Below are positions 31,480-38,933 of a DNA stretch of 40,210 nucleotides, piece by piece. The stretch is taken from the NCBI GenBank assembly GCA_003242675.1, contig QGVE01000008.1, positions 1-40,210 on the forward strand, read 5' to 3'. Within the stretch, counting starts at the first letter, position 1. The number at the start of each line of letters is the position of its first letter. Position numbers and translations under genes: made by a program. The notes below the pieces were generated by a model. That model was not told the origin of the DNA, did no database searches, and was given only the letters and a program-made list of their open reading frames with translations. Source of the stretch: Bacillota bacterium. Its GTDB lineage: Bacteria; Bacillota_E; Symbiobacteriia; Symbiobacteriales; Symbiobacteriaceae.

Positions 31480-33567
31480 ATGATCCTGGCAACCCGGTCC
31501 GTGTACTGGAACATTGCGAACAGCCATATCCTCTACTTCTTTTTCATCGCGGCGGTGGCGGTCTTCGCCTACGGCCTGTGGCAGCGCATCCGGCTGTGGT
31601 TCGTGGGCACGCCGGAGGTTCGCTGGGACCAGGTCCGTGACCGGCTCCGGAGGGCCTGGCGGCACGCGGCGCTGCAGCGCCGGCTCGCGCAGAACCGCGT
31701 CGCCGGCGTGTTCCACCTCTTCCTGTCGTGGGGGTTCGTCATCCTCTTCATCGGCACCCTGGTGGTCATGATCCACGAGGACCTGCGGATCCGGATCATG
31801 CAGGGCGCGTTCTACCTCTGGTTCCAGTCGCTGGTCCTGGACATCGCCGGCCTCCTGGCCCTGGTTGGCGCCGTGATCGCCTGGGTGCGCCGGGGCGTGT
31901 TCAAACCCCGCGCCCTCACGAAGGTGGCGGAGACGAAGGCGCCGCTGGACGACTGGGTTTATCTGCTGCACATCGTGCTGATCCTGTGGACCGGCTTCTG
32001 GGTGGAGGGCATCCGGCTCGTGGCCACCGACGACCCGTGGGCGGCGTGGTCGCCCGTCGGCCTGGTCCACGGCCGCATCCTGGCCAGCTTCCTGTCGCTG
32101 GAGGCGCTGCTGGTCCTGCACCGGGTCCTCTGGTGGTTCCACATGCTCCTCTCGTTCGCATTCATCGCCCTCGTGCCGTACACCAAGATGGTCCACATCC
32201 TCACCGGCCCCCTGAACGTCTTCCTCTCCGACCTCCGGCCGGCGGGCGTCCTGGCCGCGACCGACCTGGAGGCCGAGAACCCGGTGCTGGGGGCGGCGAC
32301 GCTCTGGGAGTTCACCTGGAAGGACCTGGCTGACCTGGACGCCTGCACCGAGTGCGGCCGCTGCCAGGAGAACTGCCCGGCCTTCCTCACCGGCAAGCCG
32401 CTCAACCCCAAGAAGCTGATCCTCGACCTGCAGCGCCACCTGCACGAGCGCGGGCCGCTGCTCGCCCTCGCGGCGATGAAGGGCGAGCGCCCCAGGGAGC
32501 AGCCCTTCGAGTCGGAGCTGGTCGGGCCCGTGGTGGATCCCGAGGCGCTCTGGGCGTGCACCACCTGCCGCGCCTGCATGGAGGTCTGCCCGGTCTTCAT
32601 CGAGCACGTGCCCAAGATCGTGGAAATGCGCCGCCACCAGGTGATGCTGCAGGGCGAGTTCCCGGCCGAGCTGAACCAGACGTTCAAGAACCTGGAGCGG
32701 CAGGGCAACCCGTGGGGCATGGGCGCGCACACCCGCACGGCGTGGACCGAGGGCCTGAACGTCCCGCTCCTGGCCGACAAGCCCGATGCCGAGTACCTGT
32801 TCTGGCCCGGCTGCGCCGGCGCGTTCGACCAGCGGGGGCAGAAGATCGTGCGGGCGATCGTTCAGCTCCTGGACCAGGCGGGCGTCTCCTACGCCATCCT
32901 CGGCCCCGAGGAGAAGTGCACCGGCGACGCCGCCCGCCGGGCCGGCAACGAGCTGCTCTTCCAGCAGCTGGCGATGGAGAACATCGAGACGCTCCAGCGC
33001 TACGGCGTGAAGAAGATCATCACCCACTGCCCGCACTGCTTCCACACCTTCGACAAGGACTACCGGGCGATGGGGCTGGACGTCGAGGTCATCCACCACA
33101 CCCAGCTGCTCGCCCGGCTGGTGAGGGAGGGCCGACTGAAGCCGGTGAACGCGGTGGCCGCGACCGTGACCTACCACGACTCCTGCTACCTCGGCCGCTA
33201 CGGCGGCGAGTACCAGGCCCCGCGGGAGCTCCTGGCCGCCCTGCCCGGGGTGGAGCTCAGGGAGATGGAGCGGCACGGCCCTACCGCGATGTGCTGCGGC
33301 GCCGGCGGGGCGCGGATGTGGATGGAGGAGCACCACGGCACCCGCATCAACGTGGAGCGCACCTGCCAGGCCCTGGCCACCGGCGCGACGACCATCGCCA
33401 CCAACTGCCCGTTCTGCATGACGATGCTCTCCGACGGGGTGGCCGCCCAGGACAGCAGCGACCAGCTGCGGGTGCTGGACGTGGCGGAGCTTCTGCTGCA
33501 GGCCGTGGGTACCGGTGGGGGGCCGGAGGCCGCGGCGGCCGTTGCACAGTCGGGCGAAAACGAGTAA
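31480..33567 (+). CDS. fadF: FadF-like membrane Fe-S oxidoreductase
   Basis: 695 residues. Residues 1-260 hold about six membrane helices with conserved histidines, as in NarI/HdrE-type cytochrome b subunits. Two 4Fe-4S sites follow (CTECGRCQENCP and CTTCRACMEVCP). CCG-type segments come last: EEKCTGDAARRAGNEL, HCPHCFHTF, DSCYLGRYGG and MCCGAGGARMW. This is the architecture of FadF/YwjF, thought to pass electrons from electron-transfer flavoprotein to quinone during fatty-acid oxidation. ATG 31480 follows GGGGGAGG. The FadR-like site upstream fits this role. Etf genes are not in the window. Confidence 0.88.
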   Translation: MILATRSVYWNIANSHILYFFFIAAVAVFAYGLWQRIRLWFVGTPEVRWDQVRDRLRRAWRHAALQRRLAQNRVAGVFHLFLSWGFVILFIGTLVVMIHEDLRIRIMQGAFYLWFQSLVLDIAGLLALVGAVIAWVRRGVFKPRALTKVAETKAPLDDWVYLLHIVLILWTGFWVEGIRLVATDDPWAAWSPVGLVHGRILASFLSLEALLVLHRVLWWFHMLLSFAFIALVPYTKMVHILTGPLNVFLSDLRPAGVLAATDLEAENPVLGAATLWEFTWKDLADLDACTECGRCQENCPAFLTGKPLNPKKLILDLQRHLHERGPLLALAAMKGERPREQPFESELVGPVVDPEALWACTTCRACMEVCPVFIEHVPKIVEMRRHQVMLQGEFPAELNQTFKNLERQGNPWGMGAHTRTAWTEGLNVPLLADKPDAEYLFWPGCAGAFDQRGQKIVRAIVQLLDQAGVSYAILGPEEKCTGDAARRAGNELLFQQLAMENIETLQRYGVKKIITHCPHCFHTFDKDYRAMGLDVEVIHHTQLLARLVREGRLKPVNAVAATVTYHDSCYLGRYGGEYQAPRELLAALPGVELREMERHGPTAMCCGAGGARMWMEEHHGTRINVERTCQALATGATTIATNCPFCMTMLSDGVAAQDSSDQLRVLDVAELLLQAVGTGGGPEAAAAVAQSGENE

Positions 33568-33628
33568 AGTCACAGTGTGGAGGCGCCGTGGGGCCCACGG
33601 CGCCTCACCTTTGGGGAGGGTGTGCGGA

Positions 33629-34600
33629 GTGCTGCCGATCCATCAGATCACCCTGCCGCTGCCCGCGGGCCCGGGAGCGGTGCACGTCTACGCGATCCGT
33701 TCCGATCCGATTACGCTGATCGATACCGGGGTCAACATCCCCGACTGCCGCGCGGCCCTGGTCGACGGCCTGAAGAGGCTGGGCCTCCGGGTGCGGGACA
33801 TCCGTCGGGTGCTCCTCACCCACGCCCACGTCGACCACATCGGCCTGGCGGGCTGGGTGCAGGAGGAGGCCGGCGCGGAGGTGTACCTCCACCCGGACGA
33901 AGCGGCGAAGGCCGAGATGGCCCCCTGGTGGCAGGAGGCGCGCGACCGGATCCTGAGGGAAGCCGGGGTCGACCCGGAAGGGTTCGCCCTGATCGAGTGG
34001 TTCTGGCAGCTCAACCGCCAGCTGCTCCTGCCCCTGCGCAGCTGGCATCCGATCGCCGACGGCCAGGTGTTCGAATTCGACGGCGGCCGGCTGGAGGCGG
34101 TCCACCTGCCCGGCCACGCCCTGGGGCACACCGGCTTTCTCGACCGGGACACCCGGCGGCTGATCGGCGGCGACCACCTGCTGGACGGCATCACGCCCAA
34201 TCCCATCCTGGAGCCGGTGCCGCCAGGGCACCCCGACGCCGTGCCGCACGATCCCGACCGGGCCCTGACCCTGGGCCAGTTCTTCCGGTCGCTGGACCGC
34301 GTGGCCGGCCTGGATGTGGCGGAGGTGCTTCCGGGCCACGGCCCCGTCATTGCGGACCACCGCGCCGTGGCCGAGCGCTACCGGGTGACGCACGAGCGCC
34401 GGCTGGAGAGCCTGCTGCAGCGGCTGGGCGCCGGGCGCAGCCCCTGGGAGCTGACCCGGGAGCTTTACCCGCACGTGACGGGGTTCGATCACTTCCTCGC
34501 CCTGTGCGAGGTCCTGGCCCACCTGGACCTGCTCGTGGTGCAGGGGCGGGCCCGCTACTCCCTGGCGGAGGGGCACAGTCAGTACAGGGCCGCGACCTAG
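33629..34600 (+). CDS. MBL-fold metallo-hydrolase
   Basis: A 323-residue metallo-beta-lactamase-fold hydrolase. Metal motifs are LLTHAHVDHIGL, HLPGHALGHTGF, IGGDHLLDG and LPGHGPVI. The C-terminal third is helical, as in the RNase BN/glyoxalase II-like single-domain families with a winged-helix-like end (ELTRELYPHVTGFDHF). The substrate is unknown. GTG 33629 follows GGGGAGGG, 61 bases after the FadF-like gene, likely in the same transcript. LACTB2/hydroxyacylglutathione hydrolase-type annotations would be possible, but I see nothing decisive. Confidence 0.85.
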   Translation: MLPIHQITLPLPAGPGAVHVYAIRSDPITLIDTGVNIPDCRAALVDGLKRLGLRVRDIRRVLLTHAHVDHIGLAGWVQEEAGAEVYLHPDEAAKAEMAPWWQEARDRILREAGVDPEGFALIEWFWQLNRQLLLPLRSWHPIADGQVFEFDGGRLEAVHLPGHALGHTGFLDRDTRRLIGGDHLLDGITPNPILEPVPPGHPDAVPHDPDRALTLGQFFRSLDRVAGLDVAEVLPGHGPVIADHRAVAERYRVTHERRLESLLQRLGAGRSPWELTRELYPHVTGFDHFLALCEVLAHLDLLVVQGRARYSLAEGHSQYRAAT

Positions 34601-34639
34601 GCGGCCGTGCCGGCCATGTAGACGGTGAGGTGAGAGGCT

Positions 34640-35404
34640 GTGGGTTCGGGATCCGCAACGGCCGCCCTGCAGGTCGCCGCAGCGGCCGGGGTCGTGCTGC
34701 TCCAGTCCGGGGCCGACGTGGCGCGGGTGGAGGACACCGTCTCCCGGATCCTGCGGGCCTACGGGGTGGACGAGCCCGAGATCTACGCGACGCCGACCGG
34801 CATCTTCATCAGCGTGGCCGATGAGCAGACCACCGTCGTGCGGCGGGTGCGGACCCGGACCCTCGCGCTGGACCGGGTGAGCGCCGTGAACGCGCTGTCC
34901 CGGGCGCTGGCGGCCGAGCCGAAGCCCCCGAGCGAGGCCCTGCGGACCATCCGGGCCATCGCGGAACAGCCGCCGCCCTTCCCCCGCTGGCTGGACGTCC
35001 CGGCCAGCGGCCTGGCCGCGGCGGCGGCCACGGTGCTGGTGGGCGGCTCGCTGCCCGGGGTGCTGCCCGCGTTCTTGGCCAACCTGGTCGTGCAGGCCGG
35101 CGAGCGGGTCTGCCGGTGGCTGGGGCTGCCGGACGCGGTGACCGACCTGATCAGCGGCGCCAACGCGGTCTTCTGCGCGACGGTGCTGCACCGGTGGCTC
35201 GGCGTGCCGGTCGGCCCGGTGGTGGCCGGCGGCATCATGATCCTGGTGCCCGGCATCGCCTTCACCAACGCCCTGCGGGATGCCATCGCCGGCGACCTGG
35301 TGAGCGCCACCGCCCGGGGGCTGGAGGCCTTCATCAAGGTCACCGCCCTCGCCGTCGGGGTCGGCGCCGCGCTCTTTCTGGTCGGGGGAGATGCGGTGCT
35401 GTGA
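34640..35404 (+). CDS. ThrE-type exporter, N-terminal-domain subunit (DUF1212)
   Basis: A 254-residue membrane protein of the ThrE_1/YjjP group. It has the soluble N-terminal part with LLQSGADVARVEDTVSRIL and TPTGIFISVAD, then about five helices from residue 115 on. These include the GGIMILVPGIAFTNALRDAI segment. In two-gene members it works with the small ThrE_2 subunit in export of amino or dicarboxylic acids. GTG 34640 follows GGTGAGAGG. It overlaps the next gene by GTGA. Confidence 0.85.
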   Translation: MGSGSATAALQVAAAAGVVLLQSGADVARVEDTVSRILRAYGVDEPEIYATPTGIFISVADEQTTVVRRVRTRTLALDRVSAVNALSRALAAEPKPPSEALRTIRAIAEQPPPFPRWLDVPASGLAAAAATVLVGGSLPGVLPAFLANLVVQAGERVCRWLGLPDAVTDLISGANAVFCATVLHRWLGVPVGPVVAGGIMILVPGIAFTNALRDAIAGDLVSATARGLEAFIKVTALAVGVGAALFLVGGDAVL

Positions 35405-35814
35405 TCACCTATCCCTTCGCCTTTCTGACCTCGGCGGCCATTGCCGTCTCCTTCCGCTCGCCCCGCGGTGTTATCCTCTGGAGCGGCTTCTGCGGCCTGG
35501 TGGCCTGGGCGGGGTTCGACCTTGCCTTGCGGGCCGGGGCTCCCGATCCGGCGGCGGTGCTGGTCGGCGCGCTCGCCCTGGGCACGGCCGCCGAGGTGCT
35601 GGCCCGGCGGCTGCACCAGCCGGCCATCCTGTTCGTCATCCCCGGCCTCTTCCCGCTGGTCCCCGGCATCCTCGCCTACCGGGGCATGCTGCTGCTCAGC
35701 CAGAGCCGGCTGGCGGAAGGGGCGTGGCAGCTGGCCCGGGCGCTGCTGATCGCGGGCATCCTCGCCGCCGGGCTGGCCGTCCCGCCGGTCCTGTTCCGCC
35801 GCTGGCGGCGATGA
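35401..35814 (+). CDS. ThrE-type exporter, C-terminal-domain subunit (DUF3815)
   Basis: A 137-residue membrane protein of the ThrE_2/YjjB group with about four helices. The conserved FVIPGLFPLVPGILAYRGM is present, as is RSPRGVILWSGFCGL. GTG 35401 overlaps the preceding stop (GTGA), indicating translational coupling with the larger subunit. Together they form a split ThrE-like transporter. Confidence 0.85.
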   Translation: MITYPFAFLTSAAIAVSFRSPRGVILWSGFCGLVAWAGFDLALRAGAPDPAAVLVGALALGTAAEVLARRLHQPAILFVIPGLFPLVPGILAYRGMLLLSQSRLAEGAWQLARALLIAGILAAGLAVPPVLFRRWRR

Positions 35815-36011
35815 AGGGCGCCCCGGGCAGGGGCTCGGCAGTGAGCAGGACCGCGCACTTCACGAGGGCCGCTCCGGTGCCCCGGGCAGGGGGCTCGGCA
35901 CCCCAGGGCGCCCCTCAGGCGGTAATCCTCCTCGGCCGGCGGGAGCCCGGACGGCACCGGCTCGGGGGCGGCGGAGGGCAGGAGCCCGTGCGGCCCGGAT
36001 GGAAAGAATAG
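35811..36011 (+). CDS. Possible small ORF of low confidence
   Basis: 66 codons starting at an ATG that overlaps the ThrE_2 stop (ATGA). The product is Gly/Ala/Pro/Arg-rich and includes a repeated nucleotide block (PGRGSA and PRAGGSA). No ribosome binding site, domain or membrane segment is visible. It may be chance in high-GC DNA; the underlying DNA contains a direct repeat. Confidence 0.2.
   Translation: MKGAPGRGSAVSRTAHFTRAAPVPRAGGSAPQGAPQAVILLGRREPGRHRLGGGGGQEPVRPGWKE
35824..35902. repeat. Two direct repeats of GCCCCGGGCAGGGGCTCGGC type
   Basis: GCCCCGGGCAGGG(G)GCTCGGCA occurs near 35820-35840 and again near 35879-35901, with a one-base G-run difference. The second copy also forms a hairpin with GGTGCC/GGCACC arms. 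It lies in the 200-base gap before the Spx-like gene. Confidence 0.45.
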
Positions 36012-36029
36012 ACCGCAGAGGTGAGCGCC

Positions 36030-36395
36030 GTGAAGCCCGAGGTGACCTTCTTCACCTACCCGACGTGAACGTCGTGTCGGAAGGCCAAGCAGTTGCTTGA
36101 GGCAAAGCCGGTAGAGGTGCATGAGCGCCGGTTCTTCAGCGAAAAGCCCACGCCCGAGGAGGTGCGGTGGCTGGCGGCCCGGCTCCCCGGCGGTGTGCGG
36201 GACCTGATTTCGACCCGCAGCCGGCGCTACAAGGAGCTGGGGCTGGAAGGCCGCCAGCTCACCGACGACGAGCTGGTGGAGCTCCTGGCGGCCGAGCCGG
36301 GTCTCTGGCGGCGGCCGGTGGTCGTTCGCGGGGACCAGGTGGTCGTCGGGTATGACCCCGCCCGCCTGGAGGAGCTCCTGGGCGGGGGCGAATGA
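36030..36395 (+). CDS. Spx/ArsC-family protein with in-frame UGA (candidate selenocysteine, UxxC)
   Basis: 121 residues if the UGA at 36066-36068 is read as selenocysteine. GTG 36030 follows AGAGGTGA. The N-terminus reads VKPEVTFFTYPT-U13-TSC16RKAK, matching the Spx CxxC site (YTSPSCTSCRKA) and the ArsC catalytic Cys. The rest fits Spx closely: ERRFFSEKPTPEEV, RDLISTRS (57-64), PGLWRRPVVV (Arg/Pro pair at 94-96) and VGYDPARLEELL. The part after the UGA (36093 on) lacks a start with a sensible binding site and would lose the thioredoxin-fold first strand and active site. A nonsense mutation is the main alternative. It lies 14 bases before glpP. Confidence 0.8.
36084..36103 (+). promoter_or_regulatory. 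Candidate bacterial SECIS hairpin
   Basis: Stem GCC-AAGC (36084-36090) pairs with GCTT-GGC (36095-36098, 36101-36103), with a two-base GA bulge and apical loop AGTT. The G at loop position 2 lies 24 nt downstream of the UGA. A small stem-loop with G in the first two loop bases about 16-37 nt after UGA is the recognised bSECIS pattern. Confidence 0.6.
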
Positions 36396-36408
36396 TGACG
36401 AAAGCGAG

Positions 36409-37050
36409 ATGGTGGCCGTGGCGGAGCGGCGGCGCAGCGAGGGCGCGGCATTGCTCGCCGAGGCGCTGAGGGCGCACCCCGTGATCGCGGCGGTGCGGGA
36501 CGAGCGGCGGCTGGAGGAGGCCCTGCGGTCCCGCTGCCGCACCGTGTTCCTGCTGTCCACCACCCTGGCCCGCCTGGGGGAGGTGGGCGGGGCGGTGGCG
36601 GCGGCCGGCAAGCTGCTGTTCATCCACCTGGACTTCGTCGCGGGGCTCGGCCGGGACGAGGAGGCCGTGGAGTACCTGGCCCGGGTGGCGCGCCCGGCGG
36701 GGCTCATCACCACCCGCACCAACCTCATCCAGACGGCCCGGCGGCTGGGGCTCACGCCGCTTCAGCGGCTCTTCCTGCTGGACTCCCAGTCGCTCACCAC
36801 GGGCATCGAGGCGGCCCGCGCCAGCCGGGCCGAGGTGGTGGAGGTGCTGCCGGGGATCATCCCCCGGGCCGTGCAGGCCATCCGGAGCCAGCTGCCCAAC
36901 ACCCTGATCATCGCCGGTGGGCTGGTGCGCACACCCCGGGAGGTGGGGCGGGCCCTGCAGGCCGGCGCCTCCGGGGTCTCCACCAGCCGCGCCGACCTGT
37001 GGAACGCCGACCCCGCGGCGTTCGCGGCCGCCGCGGAGCCGGATCCGTGA
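36409..37050 (+). CDS. glpP: GlpP-type glycerol-3-phosphate-responsive antiterminator
   Basis: A 213-residue GlpP-family protein. In Bacillus subtilis it binds glycerol-3-P and mRNA leaders to prevent termination in glycerol operons. Motifs include PVIAAVRDERRLEEAL, FLLSTTLARLGEV, LLFIHLDFVAGLGRDEEAV, GLITTRTNLIQTARRLG, FLLDSQSLTTGIE and EVLPGIIPRAV. The TIM-barrel end is IIAGGLVRTPREVGRALQAG. ATG 36409 is chosen; the binding site is weak, consistent with coupling to the Spx-like gene 14 bases upstream. No glpF, glpK or glpD is near. Confidence 0.9.
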   Translation: MVAVAERRRSEGAALLAEALRAHPVIAAVRDERRLEEALRSRCRTVFLLSTTLARLGEVGGAVAAAGKLLFIHLDFVAGLGRDEEAVEYLARVARPAGLITTRTNLIQTARRLGLTPLQRLFLLDSQSLTTGIEAARASRAEVVEVLPGIIPRAVQAIRSQLPNTLIIAGGLVRTPREVGRALQAGASGVSTSRADLWNADPAAFAAAAEPDP

Positions 37051-37086
37051 CCTGACCTGAAGGAAGCGACCCGGACATATGCGTAA

Positions 37087-37109
37087 GGCGGGCCCTCCGC
37101 GGGTCCGCC
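37087..37109 (+). terminator. Hairpin between glpP and radical SAM gene
   Basis: GGCGGGCCC/GGGTCCGCC with a TCCGC loop (one G-U). It is followed by ACTGCTCTGC. It could be a terminator of glpP or an attenuator in the leader of the next gene. Confidence 0.5.
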
Positions 37110-37133
37110 ACTGCTCTGCAACGGGGAGGTTGT

Positions 37134-38249
37134 GTGACCGTGGGGGAGTGGGGACTGCTCGCAGATCCCTGGGAGCCGCGGGGCGGCATGGTGGACGGCC
37201 GCTTCCGGCTGACCAGCGTGGAGATTACGGTGACCAACTGGTGCAATCTGCGCTGCCGCCACTGCGCGGTCGGCGAGTCGCTGATGGACCGGGACCCCGA
37301 GCGGCTGCCGCTGGACCTGGTCCTGCGCCGGCTGGACGAGGTCGAGGGGCTGGCCACGCTCAGCCTCACCGGCGGCGAGCTGAGCGGCTCGACCGAGGTG
37401 CTGCGGAACTGGGTCCTCCCGCTCCTGCAGTACGCCAAGGGGCGGGGGCTGCGGACGCAGGTGAACACGAACCTGACCTTCGACCTGGAGCGCTACGTGG
37501 AGATCGCCCCGTGGGTGGACGTCTTCCACATCACCTGGAACTACCGGGACGAGGAGCACTTCCACCGCATCGTCTGGGGCCGCGGGCGTGCGGACGTCTC
37601 GCCGGAGGCGTCCCGGCGGCTGTACCACCGGATCATCACGAACGCCCGCGCGCTGGCCGCGCGGGGGTGCTTCGTCTCCGCCGAGACGATGGTGAACACG
37701 GAAACCGCCGACCACCTGGGGGCGATGAACCGCTTCCTGGCCCAGATCGGCTGCCGGCGGCACGAGGTCCATCCCATGTACGCGGTGGACTGGGCGGCGG
37801 ATCTGCCCGTGCTGCCGCTCCCGGCCTTCCGGGAGGCGATCCGCCGCTTCCTCGCGGAGCGGGATCCCGACCTGTGGGTGCTCTTCGGCACCTTCCCCTT
37901 CCTGCCGTGCAGCCCCGTGCCGGAGGACCAGGAGCTGCTCCGGGCGGTGGCTGCCGCCCCGAACGTGTCGATCCGCAACTGCCCGGACGGCCGGAACCGG
38001 GTGAACGTGGACCTCTTCACGGGGAACATCCGGGTGACGGACTTCGGCGGGATGGAGCCGCTGGGCAACGTCCGGACCGACAGACTGGAAGACGCGTTCC
38101 GCCGCTGGCACGCGCATCCCCGCTTCCAGCGGCTGAACTGCCACTGCCCCGAGGTGGGCTGCACCGGGCCCGACCTGCTGGTGGCCGAGATGTACTACCC
38201 GGAGGTGGACTTCCGCACACGGCGGGCGATCGTGCCCACCGGGGCCTGA
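37134..38249 (+). CDS. yfkAB: Radical SAM/CxCxxxxC-motif protein (YfkAB-like)
   Basis: A 371-residue radical SAM enzyme. The cluster-binding site is NWCNLRCRHCAVG (CxxxCxxC), followed by LSLTGGELSGSTEVL. The C-terminal NCHCPEVGCTGPDLLVAEMYY holds the CxCxxxxC motif that defines the YfkAB group. A conserved Cys also occurs in IRNCPDG. Its reaction is unknown. GTG 37134 is taken; GTG 37140 has better spacing from GGGGAGG and may be the true start. It stands after glpP with an 83-base gap. Confidence 0.88.
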   Translation: MTVGEWGLLADPWEPRGGMVDGRFRLTSVEITVTNWCNLRCRHCAVGESLMDRDPERLPLDLVLRRLDEVEGLATLSLTGGELSGSTEVLRNWVLPLLQYAKGRGLRTQVNTNLTFDLERYVEIAPWVDVFHITWNYRDEEHFHRIVWGRGRADVSPEASRRLYHRIITNARALAARGCFVSAETMVNTETADHLGAMNRFLAQIGCRRHEVHPMYAVDWAADLPVLPLPAFREAIRRFLAERDPDLWVLFGTFPFLPCSPVPEDQELLRAVAAAPNVSIRNCPDGRNRVNVDLFTGNIRVTDFGGMEPLGNVRTDRLEDAFRRWHAHPRFQRLNCHCPEVGCTGPDLLVAEMYYPEVDFRTRRAIVPTGA

Positions 38250-38264
38250 CGCACCAGGGCGCGC

Positions 38265-38297
38265 GAGGCCGGGGGTTCGCACGGAACCCCCGGCCTC
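38265..38297. terminator. Bidirectional terminator after radical SAM gene
   Basis: A 14-bp stem GAGGCCGGGGGTTC/GAACCCCCGGCCTC between the convergent radical SAM and NUDIX genes; TGCCGCG follows. Confidence 0.75.
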
Positions 38298-38307
38298 TGC
38301 CGCGTCA

Positions 38308-38326
38308 GGCGGCCGGCACGGCCGCC
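38308..38326. terminator. Second hairpin near NUDIX 3' end
   Basis: A perfect GGCGGCCG/CGGCCGCC stem with a GCA loop, 10 bases from the NUDIX stop. It may terminate the minus-strand transcript. Confidence 0.55.
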
Positions 38327-38335
38327 GGCGGCCCC

Positions 38336-38779
38336 TCACCGGATGCGGTTGCGGGACGGGTCGGGATAGAAGTGGTACCGCACGGTGCCGCCGTCCAGCC
38401 AGTGGCGCAGCGGCTCCAGCCACGGGCGCCACCGGATGTACCGCTCCACCTCGGAGGTGGGCACCCACTTCACCCCGGAGATCTCCCCCGGGGCCGGGGA
38501 GAGGATACCGCCGATCGGCCTGGCGCCGAAGAAGAACTGGACGAGGTGCTCCCTCGCCTCCGCATTCCGGAACTCGGTGATGAAGGCGAGGTCGCCGATC
38601 TCCACCTCGATCCCCGTCTCCTCGCGCACCTCCCGCGCCGCGGTCTCCGCCAGCAGTTCCCCCGGCTCCCAATGGCCCTTGGGCAGCCCCCAGTGACCGC
38701 GCCGGTTCCGCACCAGGAGGATGGCTCCCTCGTGCAGGACGAGGCCGCCGGCGGAGAGGTGCCTTCGCAAGTGCTGCAT
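38336..38779 (-). CDS. NUDIX hydrolase
   Basis: A 147-residue NUDIX pyrophosphohydrolase. The Nudix box is GHWEPGELLAETAAREVREETGIEVE, cited here by its GX5EX7REVXEETG pattern at residues about 40-62. It is preceded by LSAGGLVLHEGAILLVRNRRG, typical of MutT/diadenosine-tetraphosphatase-like members. The substrate is unknown. ATG 38779 follows GGGAGCGG at good spacing; an ATG six codons earlier is less likely. Confidence 0.9.
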   Translation of the reverse strand: MQHLRRHLSAGGLVLHEGAILLVRNRRGHWGLPKGHWEPGELLAETAAREVREETGIEVEIGDLAFITEFRNAEAREHLVQFFFGARPIGGILSPAPGEISGVKWVPTSEVERYIRWRPWLEPLRHWLDGGTVRYHFYPDPSRNRIR

Positions 38780-38880
38780 GGCTACCGCTCCCATCACACG
38801 GGCCGTATGTGCCCATGATACTACCCCGCCACCGCAGGGGCAAGCCGCGCGCCGGGGCCGCGCGCTCTCCCCGGCCCATC

Positions 38881-38918
38881 CGGACGCGCCCCTCGGCCAG
38901 GCGGCGTGGGCGCGTCCG
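38881..38918. other. Unassigned hairpin in divergent intergenic region
   Basis: Arms CGGACGCGCCC and GGGCGCGTCCG (11 bp, perfect) around a 16-base loop, between the divergent NUDIX and ABC exporter genes. It lies where no transcript is expected to end. It is upstream of a TTGACA-type promoter for the exporter. Confidence 0.5.
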
Positions 38919-38933
38919 GGATGATCAGCACAA

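Noticed and set aside
31429..33573. 714-codon minus-strand frame opposite the FadF-like gene
   Set aside because: It is antisense to a motif-rich Fe-S protein and shows no recognisable domain.
35815..36020. Selenocysteine tRNA or cobalamin riboswitch in the gap before the Spx-like gene
   Set aside because: No UCA anticodon loop, GTTCGA-type T loop or B12-box pattern could be found on either strand.
36093..36395. Short 100-residue Spx-like protein starting after the UGA
   Set aside because: It would begin inside the first helix with no good ribosome site and lack the active site; readthrough from 36030 explains the sequence better.
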